From: Actinomycetota bacterium
GTDB taxonomy: Bacteria; Actinomycetota; Thermoleophilia; Solirubrobacterales; Solirubrobacteraceae
NCBI GenBank assembly: GCA_005884115.1
Contig: VAXW01000005.1
Location: 868,001-932,000, forward strand
Reading direction: 5' to 3'
DNA length: 64,000 nt
Made by a program: the position numbers and the translations under genes. The notes beneath the pieces are model-generated. The model ran no database searches. It saw nothing but the letters and a program-made list of their open reading frames with translations, and had not been told where the DNA came from. This document shows positions 1-8,441 of the stretch, one piece after another (position 1 is the first letter of the stretch; the number at the start of each line of letters is the position of its first letter).

Positions 1-187
1 CGACGGTCCTCCGTCTGGGTCGGCGACCCGCAGCGGCACGAGCCTCACGCTCTCAGGGATGGCCACGCCCTCGCCCGCGTTCGACGGGTTCGCGCAGTTC
101 CGGGCCGACCGACGTGCCGGTCTGGAAAACGCCCGCAGCCGCAAGCGCCACGGTCGTGGCTGCCAAGACCAAAGCGAGAATCGCCAT
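1..187 (-). pseudogene. partial secreted protein with frameshift near its N-terminus
   Basis: The ATG at 187 opens a convincing signal peptide (MAILALVLAATTVALAAAG, then a QTGTSVG stretch). This frame stops at 55-53. One frame over, starting about position 105, the reading becomes NCANPSNAGEGVAIPESVR and then LVPLRVADPDGGPS, and it stays open to the window edge. The two frames together make one exported protein, so a single-base shift near position 100-110 breaks it. The gene continues off the left edge. The function is unknown. The start could also lie upstream, since a TTG in the same frame precedes the ATG. The shift may be real decay or a sequencing error. Confidence 0.55.
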
Positions 188-1314
188 GATCAATCGCCAG
201 CGAACGAGGCCTCGCCGGAGGGCAATCGCCAAGCGTTGCGGTCGGGGGTGCGCTGGGTGCTCGTTTGCTGGCGATGCGCAGCCTCGAGGAGAGCGTTTCT
301 CAGCTCGGGCAAATAGCTCATTGCATCCGCTCCAATCGCGCTCGAAGGCTTCTTAGGCCGCGGCTCACCCTTTGGCCGGGCGACCTCTTTCAACAGCGCA
401 GGCTTCGCGCAAGCTCGTCGTACTCTCGCTCTAGGCCGTCGGTCCGTGAATGTGTAACGGCGCGCGGGTCTCCTGCCGTACTCTTCCGACAAACGCGGCG
501 AATCGGCGATATGCGGTATCGTGCGCGTAGCGCCTCGCGAATCCCACTCAAATTCGGTAGGTGCTGAAGGGACCGCGGGGCGGCTGATCCCTTAAAAAGG
601 TCGGTCGCTTCGCGCCCTCGAATCTCCGCGCGGGCATTGCGATTCGCTGAAGAAACGCGGCCGGAGTTCTTCTCGCAGCCGTATCGGCAACCACGGCATT
701 CGCCCGGACCTGGCTGAACAGGGACCTCGAGTCTCGCGGCCACCGATGCCCTGGCCCGGCTCGAGGCGGGCGGCAATGATCAACCGGCTGGCGGACTTTG
801 TGTTCCCAAGTCGGGCGGCGATTTACGCTCGCCGCATCGCCCTATAGCTACTCCATGCGGAGCCCGGCTAGCGAGCCGATGGTTACCAGGTCGCCAGCTC
901 GCGCCATCCAACGCTAGCCGCTTACCTTGGCTAAGTGCGTCGCGTCTCAAGGCGGGCTCATGCTCCCATGGGTGATCGCTTTGATGTCGTAATTCAAGGT
1001 TTACGATGCAATTTGCGATAGATGCAGTCGCAGCATGATTAGCCAGCCTTGACGCCTCACGTTCACCCGTGTATTTGGTGGGGCCGAAATATTTTGTTGC
1101 CGGTACCACCGCGTTACCGGCGACGCAAAGAGGGCGAGGCAATGAACAACGGGGGATCTCGGCGTCTTGGTGTGCCGCAATGGCCGGGCGGACGCTGGCA
1201 CTGGGCAAGTTTGCTCTCCACGAAGGGCCGCTCATGATTGCTCCTCTCATCCTAGGGCCCCAGAGCGCGGGCGGCAGGACAGCTCTTGGGAACACCTCAC
1301 TGACGGGAGGCGTG
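188..1314. other. 1.1 kb without a recognised gene
   Basis: Open frames here have poor codon usage and no recognisable motif on either strand. The segment must carry the promoter of the rightward gene starting at 1315. A short rightward frame of about 31 codons begins at 1142 behind a GAGGGCGAGG purine tract and could be a leader peptide, but nothing else supports it. Confidence 0.4.
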
Positions 1315-2844
1315 ATGAACACGACGCTGTGTGTCTTGCGGCGGGCTTGGCCGTTCGTGCTAGCCCTGCTCGCGAGCGCTCTCCTTGCCGGGCCGGCCGC
1401 GGCCGAACGGGGGCCGGTGCTCACCTTCGAAGGTGAAACGCTCAAATGGACTCCGTTGCCGGAAGCGCACACCTACGAAATTGAAGGATGCGAGCTGTCA
1501 CCAGACGACGAAATCCCCCGCTGCGAACTGCGGATCGAAACGGAAGACTGGTTTACGAGTGACACCTCGTTCGACACTGAAGAAGTGAGCAGCGTCTTCC
1601 CGGGCGGAGCCGAATGGACCCTCCGCTGGCGCGTGCGTGCCGAGGACATTACCACCGGCAAAGCGCTGAGCGACTGGTCCAATCCGGTGCTCATCCGATA
1701 CGAAGCCGGCTCGGCACTCGAAGAACCTACAGCAGCGTTTGGAGCCCCTGAATTTGAACCGGTACCAGCTCCAGAAATTCCACCTGTTTCACCACCAAAA
1801 CCCACAGTCATCTGTACTCCGGAAGCCGGTAATCCATCACTCGAAGGAGCATCGACCGAAACACCTCCACCTACAGGACCATACGGTGAACCGACTCCTC
1901 CAAGTACTAATCCTCCGATTTGTCCACCTGGTCAGGTACCAGTTACTCAAGGCAGGCCGATAGGAGCGCATCCACCGCACCCTTTAGGACGTGCGCCGAC
2001 GACGGCAGGCTCCGGTCCCTCCGAAGGATACTTTCACGTCGGCGACATATATCTGCTCGGTCGACAGCACGAGATGTTCGCACAGTTTCAGGTTTCCAAG
2101 CCAAACATTCCAGCGAATGCAGAAAAAGAAGCGCACTCTGTCGGTCAACTTCTCCTAGCAAAGGAAGTAAACAAAAAAGAAGGATACTACGGCATCGAGC
2201 TGGGATGGTTAAGAGAAGCCGGTTATGTCGGCACCGAATTCTTCTTTCTCATAAACGATCACGAATACGGTGCAGGCACGTGCTACAACTGCCATCTTGT
2301 CCTCGCAAGCGGTGTCACCGAAGAACAGGATCCGTTCGAAAAGCAGTGGGCAGCGACCGACGGTACTCCTGGATCGCGATGCAGGAGTACAAAAACTGGC
2401 GAAATCATTGAACCTTGTACAACATACATCTGGTGGAAAATCAAGCAGTACAAAGGTGCCTGGTGGGTCTATGTCTCCCCAAGATGGATTGGTCGTATCT
2501 CTGACTTCGAATGGGATTACCCGAACCATCTGAAGAAACCCTTCACTTCAGGTGGCGAATCACAGGAGTACGGCGAGGTTTATGATCATCCGAATGCTCC
2601 GGTTTCTCAAATGGGTAACGGTTATAAGGGTTCGGTATGTGCCTGCGCGACGGCTTTTCACTCGCCACAAATCGAATACAAGGAAAAGTCACCAGTCACC
2701 GGCAAACAGATCAACGTGTCGGTGCAAACAGAATGGAATGAAGGTTTCACCACGGAGTGGCCCTCTGCCTACACATTCGGCCATTTTGAAGCTGACGAAC
2801 TCGGTGAACCTCACACAGTAGTGCACCTTGGAGGAACACCCTGA
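1315..2844 (+). CDS. secreted neprosin-domain protein (putative glutamic endopeptidase)
   Basis: The 509-residue product begins with a signal peptide (ATG at 1315 behind GGGAGG; cleavage near residue 30 after PAAAE). Residues about 35-130 look like a fibronectin-type strand domain, followed by a proline-rich linker to about residue 235. The C-terminal third matches the neprosin/DUF239 pattern: an aromatic-rich YYGIELGW, an NDHEYGAGTCYNC segment, a WWVYVSPRWIGRI core, then SGGESQEYGEVYD and SQMGNGY. Neprosins are secreted glutamic peptidases, family G3; the glutamates in IELGW and in YGEVYD are plausible counterparts of the catalytic pair, which is inferred and not aligned. From about 1740 to 2840 the codons are clearly richer in A/T than in neighbouring genes, suggesting transfer. 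Confidence 0.75.
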   Translation: MNTTLCVLRRAWPFVLALLASALLAGPAAAERGPVLTFEGETLKWTPLPEAHTYEIEGCELSPDDEIPRCELRIETEDWFTSDTSFDTEEVSSVFPGGAEWTLRWRVRAEDITTGKALSDWSNPVLIRYEAGSALEEPTAAFGAPEFEPVPAPEIPPVSPPKPTVICTPEAGNPSLEGASTETPPPTGPYGEPTPPSTNPPICPPGQVPVTQGRPIGAHPPHPLGRAPTTAGSGPSEGYFHVGDIYLLGRQHEMFAQFQVSKPNIPANAEKEAHSVGQLLLAKEVNKKEGYYGIELGWLREAGYVGTEFFFLINDHEYGAGTCYNCHLVLASGVTEEQDPFEKQWAATDGTPGSRCRSTKTGEIIEPCTTYIWWKIKQYKGAWWVYVSPRWIGRISDFEWDYPNHLKKPFTSGGESQEYGEVYDHPNAPVSQMGNGYKGSVCACATAFHSPQIEYKEKSPVTGKQINVSVQTEWNEGFTTEWPSAYTFGHFEADELGEPHTVVHLGGTP

Positions 2845-3113
2845 TGCAAGTCACCATGTTGGTCTGGCCGACGGAGCGGCGTGGTAATCACTATGCCTCT
2901 TCGTCGGCTGGTGATATGAGCTTAGTCTGGAATTCGAACCTAAAGAATAAAGCTACGTTCCCTAGGGCGCAGTGTCCGGATTGCTGCCGAGGTGGCGATA
3001 AAGTTGAGCGGCAACCTATAAAGTGTGAGGTCAATAAGTCCAAACCACAAGTTAGGCGGCCCCTTCGACGGCGAGCCACTGGCCGGAACTGGCGGTTTGC
3101 CGCGCCGAAATCT

Positions 3114-3497
3114 TCACGCACACAGCGGAGCGATCAGCGGTGACACGCGCCACGGCCCGGACGACGGATTCATCCAGAACCGCTCGGCGACGGCCTCTGT
3201 CTTCGGCGGCAGCCCGATAGCTGCTCTGCCTGCATCGGTCAATTCCCGCCAGTCACCCTCGTACTCCCGGTGAACAGCCTCGGTGCCGTCGCGCGGGCGC
3301 AGGTCGATCGTTCCGTACGACCATTCGCTCGTGACGAGTCCGCGCTCACGCAGGCTCCGCAAGGCTGATTCGACCACCGCGCGACCGGGGGAGTCAGCCG
3401 GTAGCTGCTCGTCAACGCCATCCGTGGCCTGGCCGAAGCGGGATTGGACGGCTTCGAGCAGCTCGCGCTCAAGCTTTGTTAGATCGGCGCTCACCAC
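3114..3497 (-). CDS. hypothetical protein, small alpha-rich
   Basis: About 127 residues from GTG at 3497, nine bases after the stop of the upstream gene on the same strand. A longer frame from ATG at 3548 would overlap that gene by 43 bases and starts with a poor Arg-rich stretch, so the later start is preferred. The sequence contains LTKLERELLEAVQSRF and ALRSLRERGLVTSEW, which resemble a winged-helix arrangement, but no family is recognised. Codon usage is normal for the genome. It is probably cotranscribed with the secreted protein upstream. Confidence 0.55.
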   Translation of the reverse strand: MVSADLTKLERELLEAVQSRFGQATDGVDEQLPADSPGRAVVESALRSLRERGLVTSEWSYGTIDLRPRDGTEAVHREYEGDWRELTDAGRAAIGLPPKTEAVAERFWMNPSSGPWRVSPLIAPLCA

Positions 3498-3505
3498 GCA
3501 CCGAG

Positions 3506-4186
3506 CTACGCGAGCGGCGCATACAGCGTGCGCCCGGCGTCGACCCAACTGACCTCGCCGCCCGGGGCGAGGCGAAGCGATCCCGGCACGATGGCTTTTC
3601 CCGAGTCGAGCACGGCACTGGAGGTGGAGACCGTCGCGCTATGGACCTCGAAGCTGACCGAAACGATGGGTCCGCGCCTCTGCCGTGTCGATATCTGCTT
3701 AATCCACGCGACCGAGCCGTGTTCGTTGACGACCAGATCGGTGGCTTGCGCCCCGACGGGCCCTTTCCCCCCGACGCCGACGTTGGAAACAGAGAGCACC
3801 TTTCGCTTATTCGCCACGTCGACGACTTCGATCACGTCAAGTCTCACGTCAAAGTGTCGCTGAGAGTCAACAAACGCGACGAGGGTGCCAGCCAAGGTGA
3901 TATGGGATAGGTGATGCCGTGGGCGTCTGCTGTGCGTAAGTACGAGCGCCAAGCTTCTGGCATCGTGCCGCAGGCACGCGTATGTGCCGGGGCTTTCCGT
4001 CCTCGCGCCTTCCACGTATTCCGGTATCGAGTAGACGCGAACATGTCGATTGAGGGCGATGGTGTGCGCGCCATGCGGCAGGCAGCGGCGCTGATGACGA
4101 CGGCTCGCCGTCGCTCCAGTAAGGGCAAATGTGCTGCTGATGACGGTTAGACAGGCGAGGGAGGCGACCAGTTGCCAGCGTCGCAT
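3506..4186 (-). CDS. secreted hypothetical protein
   Basis: A product of 226 residues from ATG at 4186 (a GTG directly before it is an alternative). It opens with MRRWQLVASLACLTVISSTF, a clear Sec signal peptide. The mature part has strand-like repeats (for example HITLAGTLVAFVDSQ and GPVGAQATDLVVNEHGSVAW) that resemble beta-propeller blades. No family is recognised. It is followed nine bases later by the small gene 3114-3497, so the two probably form an operon. Confidence 0.6.
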   Translation of the reverse strand: MRRWQLVASLACLTVISSTFALTGATASRRHQRRCLPHGAHTIALNRHVRVYSIPEYVEGARTESPGTYACLRHDARSLALVLTHSRRPRHHLSHITLAGTLVAFVDSQRHFDVRLDVIEVVDVANKRKVLSVSNVGVGGKGPVGAQATDLVVNEHGSVAWIKQISTRQRRGPIVSVSFEVHSATVSTSSAVLDSGKAIVPGSLRLAPGGEVSWVDAGRTLYAPLA

Positions 4187-4426
4187 CACGCTCCGAGCAT
4201 ACGCCAGAGCGCCACTACGCGACGAGCAGTCAGCCTGGGCCCTGTTTTGAACAGTGAGTTACCCTCGCAAAGAGATGGAATTCAGGCGGCGATAGGCGAT
4301 CGAGTCCCACGCCGCGTGCGGCTCAACCGTTGAATCGGTACCCGCGCGGATCGCGGCCATCAGCCGGGAACGCCGGGAGATGAGCACGCCTCGGGGGCCG
4401 CGCTTTCACGGCACCGAGAGCTGAGC

Positions 4427-4600
4427 TCAGGCGGCTTCGTTTCGAGCCACTACCCCGGCGGCGGCGAGGACCTTCATCGCGACGAGCACGGGATTGTCCC
4501 GATACTGCTTGTGCGAGGCGGCGGCCTGGACGCGCCTGACGACCTCGTCGAGCCCAAACACCTGATCGGGCCGACGCCAGCTCGTTGTTTGCTCGCCCAC
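4427..4600 (-). CDS. small hypothetical ORF at the distal end of the mobile-element operon
   Basis: A GTG at 4600 opens 57 codons with good third-position GC, reading VGEQTTSWRRPDQVFGLDE and ending KVLAAAGVVARNEAA before TGA at 4427-4429. The frame remains open a little further upstream to about 4645 but without a better start. It lies downstream of the ssb gene on the same strand and may be a small accessory gene or the tail of a truncated one. The family is not recognised. Confidence 0.4.
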   Translation of the reverse strand: MGEQTTSWRRPDQVFGLDEVVRRVQAAASHKQYRDNPVLVAMKVLAAAGVVARNEAA

Positions 4601-4694
4601 GCGCGGTCCGCTGCTCGTCTTCGCCTGCGGCGTGGGGCGAAGCGATCAACCTACAGGCGCAGCTCGACCGGGGTCGTGCGGTAGCACCGCCTCT

Positions 4695-5666
4695 TCATGG
4701 CATCGAGCCAAGACCGTATGGGGACTTATGCCCCACCTTCGCGCTATTCGCGGCCCGCGCTGCTGGGGCGTTGATGCTCGCCACCGGCGCCCCTTCTGTC
4801 TGTTCGTGGTCGGCCCTCGCCGACCTGAGATGCTCAACAGCCGGAGCGCAGTGCTGTCGAGGCCACCGCGTCAGCGGCGCGCGAAGCGCGGGCCCAGCGT
4901 GGCGTTGACAGCCAACGGAGCCGGAGGCTATTTCGCCGTGAAGGCTCAGACCCCGAGGGTCTTGCTCGCGGGCGCGCGGCTCGGGGGCGACTGCCACGGC
5001 CGGTGCGCCTGCTGCGCCGGTGGCGCCGGTGCAGCGTGCTCGAGATTCACATCCGGCCGCGCTGCTAAGCATGGCCGCCCTCTCACGCAGAACCTGCACG
5101 ATCGCCACTTGATTTGCACCCCTGGGCTCACGCGCGCCCTTTGGCGGTTTGGGCGCTGACGCTGGCGTCCCTGACCGCGAGCGTCGGGCGTTCGGGCGCC
5201 CCGACTTGCGCGCGCGGCGGCGACGAGCTCGTCCATTCCCAACCGCCGTGCCCGAGCGCGAATCAGCCAGCACTCGCGCTGCGGCCTCGATGCGGGCGTA
5301 CTCCTGCACCTGTGGGCGCAGCTCGCCAGCGTCAGACACGCTCGATCGCATCCGCACGGAAATCGAGCCACGTCGCTTCGCGCCGTCGGCCGCCTCCCAG
5401 GCCGTCGGTTCAAGGCGCGCCGAGACCGGCACGAGGCGCGCCTTGCGCAGGTGCGCCGCGCACGTCTCGGCCAGCGGGCCCCACACGGTCACGTCGAAGA
5501 AGTCGGCGCTGGGCGCGTCCTCGTCGGGCTTGATGGGCTTGCGAACCGCGAGCCTGAGCGTAAGGACCGAGCGAGCACCGGCGCTCGGCGAGACGCTGCG
5601 AAGCTCCGGGTCGCGCGTCAGCCTGCCGACGAGGGTGGCGCAGTTGCTGGGGGATGAATATGCCAT
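4695..5666 (-). CDS. ssb: single-stranded DNA-binding protein, plasmid/ICE type
   Basis: ATG at 5666 lies behind a strong GAGAGGA site. Residues about 8-112 are an OB-fold SSB: TLVGRLTRDPELR, the SVLTLRLAVRKP strand, FFDVTVWGPLAETCAAHLRK, then VPVSARLEP. SSBs of this kind coat single-stranded DNA during plasmid or conjugative replication. The frame continues to 323 residues, but after about residue 135 it becomes Arg/Pro-rich and lacks the acidic DDIPF-like tail of chromosomal SSBs. Another frame in the same stretch also looks protein-like, so a frameshift or a non-native tail after about 5260 is possible. It follows ardC-like and other accessory genes in the same direction. Confidence 0.75.
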   Translation of the reverse strand: MAYSSPSNCATLVGRLTRDPELRSVSPSAGARSVLTLRLAVRKPIKPDEDAPSADFFDVTVWGPLAETCAAHLRKARLVPVSARLEPTAWEAADGAKRRGSISVRMRSSVSDAGELRPQVQEYARIEAAARVLADSRSGTAVGNGRARRRRARKSGRPNARRSRSGTPASAPKPPKGAREPRGANQVAIVQVLRERAAMLSSAAGCESRARCTGATGAAGAPAVAVAPEPRAREQDPRGLSLHGEIASGSVGCQRHAGPALRAPLTRWPRQHCAPAVEHLRSARADHEQTEGAPVASINAPAARAANSAKVGHKSPYGLGSMP

Positions 5667-6004
5667 GGCGTCCTCTCGTGCGTTGGATGGTGGTTTGCGT
5701 TTGACGAGCCCCGAGCCGGCCGGCGACCGCCCGGCGCAATCGAGCCCGCTGGGCGAGGGGAAGCCCTCCGGGTTGCAGCGCCGAGCGGCGCCGGCGACAC
5801 TCGGGTGAGGAGACACAGCGCAAACCGACACCGCCGCAGGTGAAGAGCCGGTGAAATCGTCTCGCCGCGCAGCGACGAGCGGCTCGGCTCAGACAGCGAT
5901 GTGGCAGGGGTCCGCGCCATGTCGTAAGCCACCGATCCGGCGCGGAGGACCGGAACGGCGACACTCCCAAAGCCGAGCTGATGGACGCTCGCGCAAGCCA
6001 ATCG
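5667..6004. other. intergenic segment between ardC-like gene and ssb
   Basis: This 338-base gap holds only the ribosome binding site for ssb near its left end. Open frames here are shadows without motifs. It may once have held another small accessory gene, but nothing recognisable remains. Confidence 0.4.
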
Positions 6005-6912
6005 CTACGCCGCCAGCGCAATCTCGTCCGTCAGCGCCTGCGACCGGACACTCAGGGTCTCTTCGATGCGCCTCGCGATCTGATCGATCGCCTCCGCGCA
6101 GCCGCGGATCGCGTCCAGGTCGCCGTCCTCGCCCCAGCCGGCCACGTAGGAAACCGTCGAGCCCGACGTGTCCAAGCCGACCGAGCTGCACACGATGAAC
6201 GTGACGGTGTCGACGATCACCTCGGCGCGGCGCCGGCCGTGCTCGCGGTAGCCGATCCCGAGCGCGTGGGCGAGCTCGTGCACGAGCGCCCGCACTTGCC
6301 CGTTGTGCGCAAGCCGGGCGTTCACGACGATCTCCCTCTTAGACTGATCGCACCAACCATCGGCGGCACCGCCGGGCGGCCTGATGGACACGCGGTAGCC
6401 GAGCTCATGTGCGAGTTGCTGCAGCGGAGCGAGCAGGTGCCCGTGGCTGTCGCCGTCGATCGGCTCAGCGGGAGGCTCGAGGGACACGGGCTCGGTGCCC
6501 GCAAGCGGCTCGGTTTGCGCGACGTCGAAGACCGAGACCGCGCGGAAGACGATGCGCCTCGGCTCATCGTCCTGATCGCCGGCGTGCTCGGCGGCCTGCT
6601 CCGCTCCGCGGTCGCGCACCCTCATCGGAGCGAGGATTCGGATCGCGCGCTCGCCTTGCGCACGCAGCGGTTCAGCGTAACGAACTCGCGGAAGCCGGCG
6701 ACGTACCGCGCGTCGGGGCGCTGCAGCGCGATCGAGAGCTGGTTTCCGAACGAGTCGCGGGCGAGGCCATTGCGCGCGCGCACGTGCACCCAGCGCATCC
6801 ACCCCTCGCTGCTCAGCAGCTCGCGCGCCGCCCGCTCGAGTCGTTCGCGGTCGGCACGGCGGCGCTCGGCGCGCTCTGACTCGGTCAACTTGCGGTACCC
6901 ATCGTTCACCAT
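6005..6912 (-). pseudogene. ArdC-like antirestriction protein, broken by a one-base frameshift
   Basis: The N-terminal frame starts near ATG 6912 and reads YRKLTESERAERRRADRE, then SFGNQLSIALQRPDARYVAG, then FREFVTLNRCVRK, the ArdC-type ssDNA-binding domain. It would stop soon after, but one frame over the sequence resumes exactly as GERAIRILAPMRVRDRG and continues into a metallopeptidase domain with VRALVHELAHALGIGYREHG (HExxH zinc motif) and ends at 6005. One missing G near 6655-6658 accounts for the break. ArdC proteins protect incoming conjugative DNA from restriction. With the shift the gene is inactive unless the base is an assembly error. Confidence 0.8.
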
Positions 6913-6932
6913 CCTTCGATCGTCGGCCGCAC

Positions 6933-6977
6933 CTGCTGCGGGGCCGTTTCCCGACCCAGCGCACGCGCAGCGTGCGA
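6933..6977. repeat. intercistronic double-hairpin repeat, copy A
   Basis: This 45-base segment contains GCGCACGCGCAGCGTGCGA and, next to it, a ctgcgggg-ccgtt hairpin half. The same arrangement recurs at 8365-8409. Each copy folds as two consecutive stem-loops (GCACGC/GCGTGC and a GGCC-rich stem) and sits just upstream of a gene start in the leftward operon. Confidence 0.6.
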
Positions 6978-7081
6978 TCATCGGGAGGGGATTGGCCCCG
7001 CCTCAGGGCACGGGTGCGGCCGCGGGCCCAGCGGGCCGAGCGCACCCCCCGCGCTGGGCCCCATCTGCCCCAGGTCAGCGG

Positions 7082-7412
7082 CTACGCAGCCCGCTCCTCG
7101 TGTGCGCACGCGCGGAGGTCTGCCTGGCGCTTGCGGTAGGCGCACGGCACGCTGCAGCTCAGCGTGGGAGGCGGAGAGCACCTTCTTCGTCAAGCACTCG
7201 AAGGCCTTGCGCGCGGCGTCCTCGCGCGAGAACGGCAGCACGGACGGCTGCGAAGGCGACGAGCGCGCGGCCGTAGAGCTCACCGGCACTGCCCGCGCCC
7301 TCGATGAAGCGCCACAGCCACTTCTCCGCGTCCTCCACATCGCCGTAGCCCGACGCTTCTCGATCACAAGCCGAATGCCGTTGGCGGGTCGGCCCGGTCT
7401 CCTCGACCTCAC
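7082..7412 (-). pseudogene. small mobile-element protein with several frameshifts
   Basis: The gene probably starts at GTG 7412, overlapping the upstream stop as GTGA, and reads ANGIRLVIEKR. One frame over it continues YGDVEDAEKWLWRFIEGAG and ELYGRALVAFAAVRA. Back in the first frame it reads SREDAARKAFECLTKKVLS and SHAELQRAV, and in a third frame it ends YRKRQADLRACAHEERAA before TAG at 7084-7082. So at least two, probably three, indels break a protein of about 105 residues. The family is an unnamed small protein of actinobacterial mobile elements; function unknown. Codon usage switches frame with the protein, so the shifts are not arbitrary. Confidence 0.6.
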
Positions 7413-8341
7413 AGTTCGACCTCACGTGGGCTCACGCCGAGGCCCTCGCGCGCGATCAGCGCGAGCACGTCCGTGTGAACCCACGGCGTCGGCTCGCCGG
7501 CTCCCGCCTCGGGGAGCAGGCCGATGCGCCGCGCGAGCCAGCTTGTTTCACCGCTCACGCTCCTGCGGGGCCCGCGCTTTACGCGACCGCAGCGGATCGC
7601 GATCTCGCTGACGCTCAGCTCGCCGCGGGCGAGCAACTCCTGCACGGCTTCGCGCAGCCCCCGGTTGAGAACGATCGGGCTCGTTGTCGCGCGCTCGTAC
7701 TCGACGCGCAGCACTGAGATCGAGATGTCCGGGTCACGATCGTGACGCTCGAGCGCCGCGCGCGTCAGCGCCAGCGCGGGCTCGTAGCTCTCCAGCGCAC
7801 CGATCACCACGCGCAGGCTCACGGCCTGCAGCTCGCCGCCCTCGCGCCCGGGGCCATGTCGGCGCCAGCGCAGCTGCGGGATCGAGCGGCCATCGCCGCG
7901 TGGCTGGAGTCGGTAGGCGTCGCCATCTTCGACGAAGAGGCCGCGAGTACACGCGAGGTCCTCGTCGGCGTCGCCACCGCAGTCGGAGGCGCCATTGGGT
8001 GAGGGCGCTCCTTCGCCGGCGACGACTTCGAAGTCCTCAGCTCTGAGCGCTCGGCACTTCGGCCGCCTCGCGGCGGCGAGGTACATGGCGCAGACGGCGC
8101 GTGCGTTCTCCGCGGGCTCATCGGCGGCGAGGTGTGCCAGCAGGCGAGCGCCGGCACAGCCGTCGCACGAGCGGTCGACGAGCAGCCGAGTGCCGTCGGC
8201 GCCCGACAGGCAGACGATCTCGCGGCGGGCTCCGCACGGGTCGGCGTAGCTTCCTAGTAGTGGAGCGCTGGGAGTGCAGCAGCCGCGATTCGCATGCCGG
8301 CTGGAGTCGGGGCTCGGCTGAGGTGCGACGACGGCGCTCAT
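7409..8341 (-). CDS. mobile-element accessory protein, C-terminal helix-turn-helix-like
   Basis: An intact 310-residue protein starting at ATG 8341. The N-terminal half carries cysteine-containing motifs (SYADPCGARREIVCLSGAD, RSCDGCAGARLLAHLAADE) and a PAENARAVCAMYLAAARR helix. Residues about 225-310 hold LNRGLREAVQELLARGELS followed by VSEIAIRCGR and a TSWLARRIGLLPEAG segment, which resembles a winged HTH. Its stop overlaps the next gene's start by four bases. It sits between the DUF protein upstream and ArdC-like/SSB genes downstream, which supports a role in maintenance or control of an integrated element. The exact function is not known. Confidence 0.6.
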   Translation of the reverse strand: MSAVVAPQPSPDSSRHANRGCCTPSAPLLGSYADPCGARREIVCLSGADGTRLLVDRSCDGCAGARLLAHLAADEPAENARAVCAMYLAAARRPKCRALRAEDFEVVAGEGAPSPNGASDCGGDADEDLACTRGLFVEDGDAYRLQPRGDGRSIPQLRWRRHGPGREGGELQAVSLRVVIGALESYEPALALTRAALERHDRDPDISISVLRVEYERATTSPIVLNRGLREAVQELLARGELSVSEIAIRCGRVKRGPRRSVSGETSWLARRIGLLPEAGAGEPTPWVHTDVLALIAREGLGVSPREVEL

Positions 8342-8364
8342 GGCTCTCCTTCGTGGAGGGCCCG

Positions 8365-8409
8365 CCCGCTGCGGGCCGTTGCCCCGAGCGGCGCACGCGC
8401 AGCGTGCGA
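8365..8409. repeat. intercistronic double-hairpin repeat, copy B
   Basis: This is the second copy of the motif at 6933-6977. The core GCGCACGCGCAGCGTGCGA is identical, and the flanking GC-rich hairpin (ggcccgc ccgct gcgggcc) is similar. It lies between the stop of the gene ending at 8442 and the start at 8341, about 25-70 bases upstream of that start. Confidence 0.6.
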
Positions 8410-8441
8410 GAATCAGAGGGGCAGGCTCGCGGTATCCCGCC

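Noticed and set aside
780..1472. Leftward frame of about 230 codons near the left end
   Set aside because: It overlaps the signal peptide of the secreted gene at 1315, has no motif and poor codon usage.
4695..5831. Longer N-terminal extension of the ssb gene to 5831
   Set aside because: The extra 55 residues have no SSB homology; the strong ribosome site is at the 5666 ATG.
5981..7276. Long rightward frame across the ardC region
   Set aside because: It is the antisense shadow of the leftward ArdC-like and neighbouring genes; Arg-rich with no domain.
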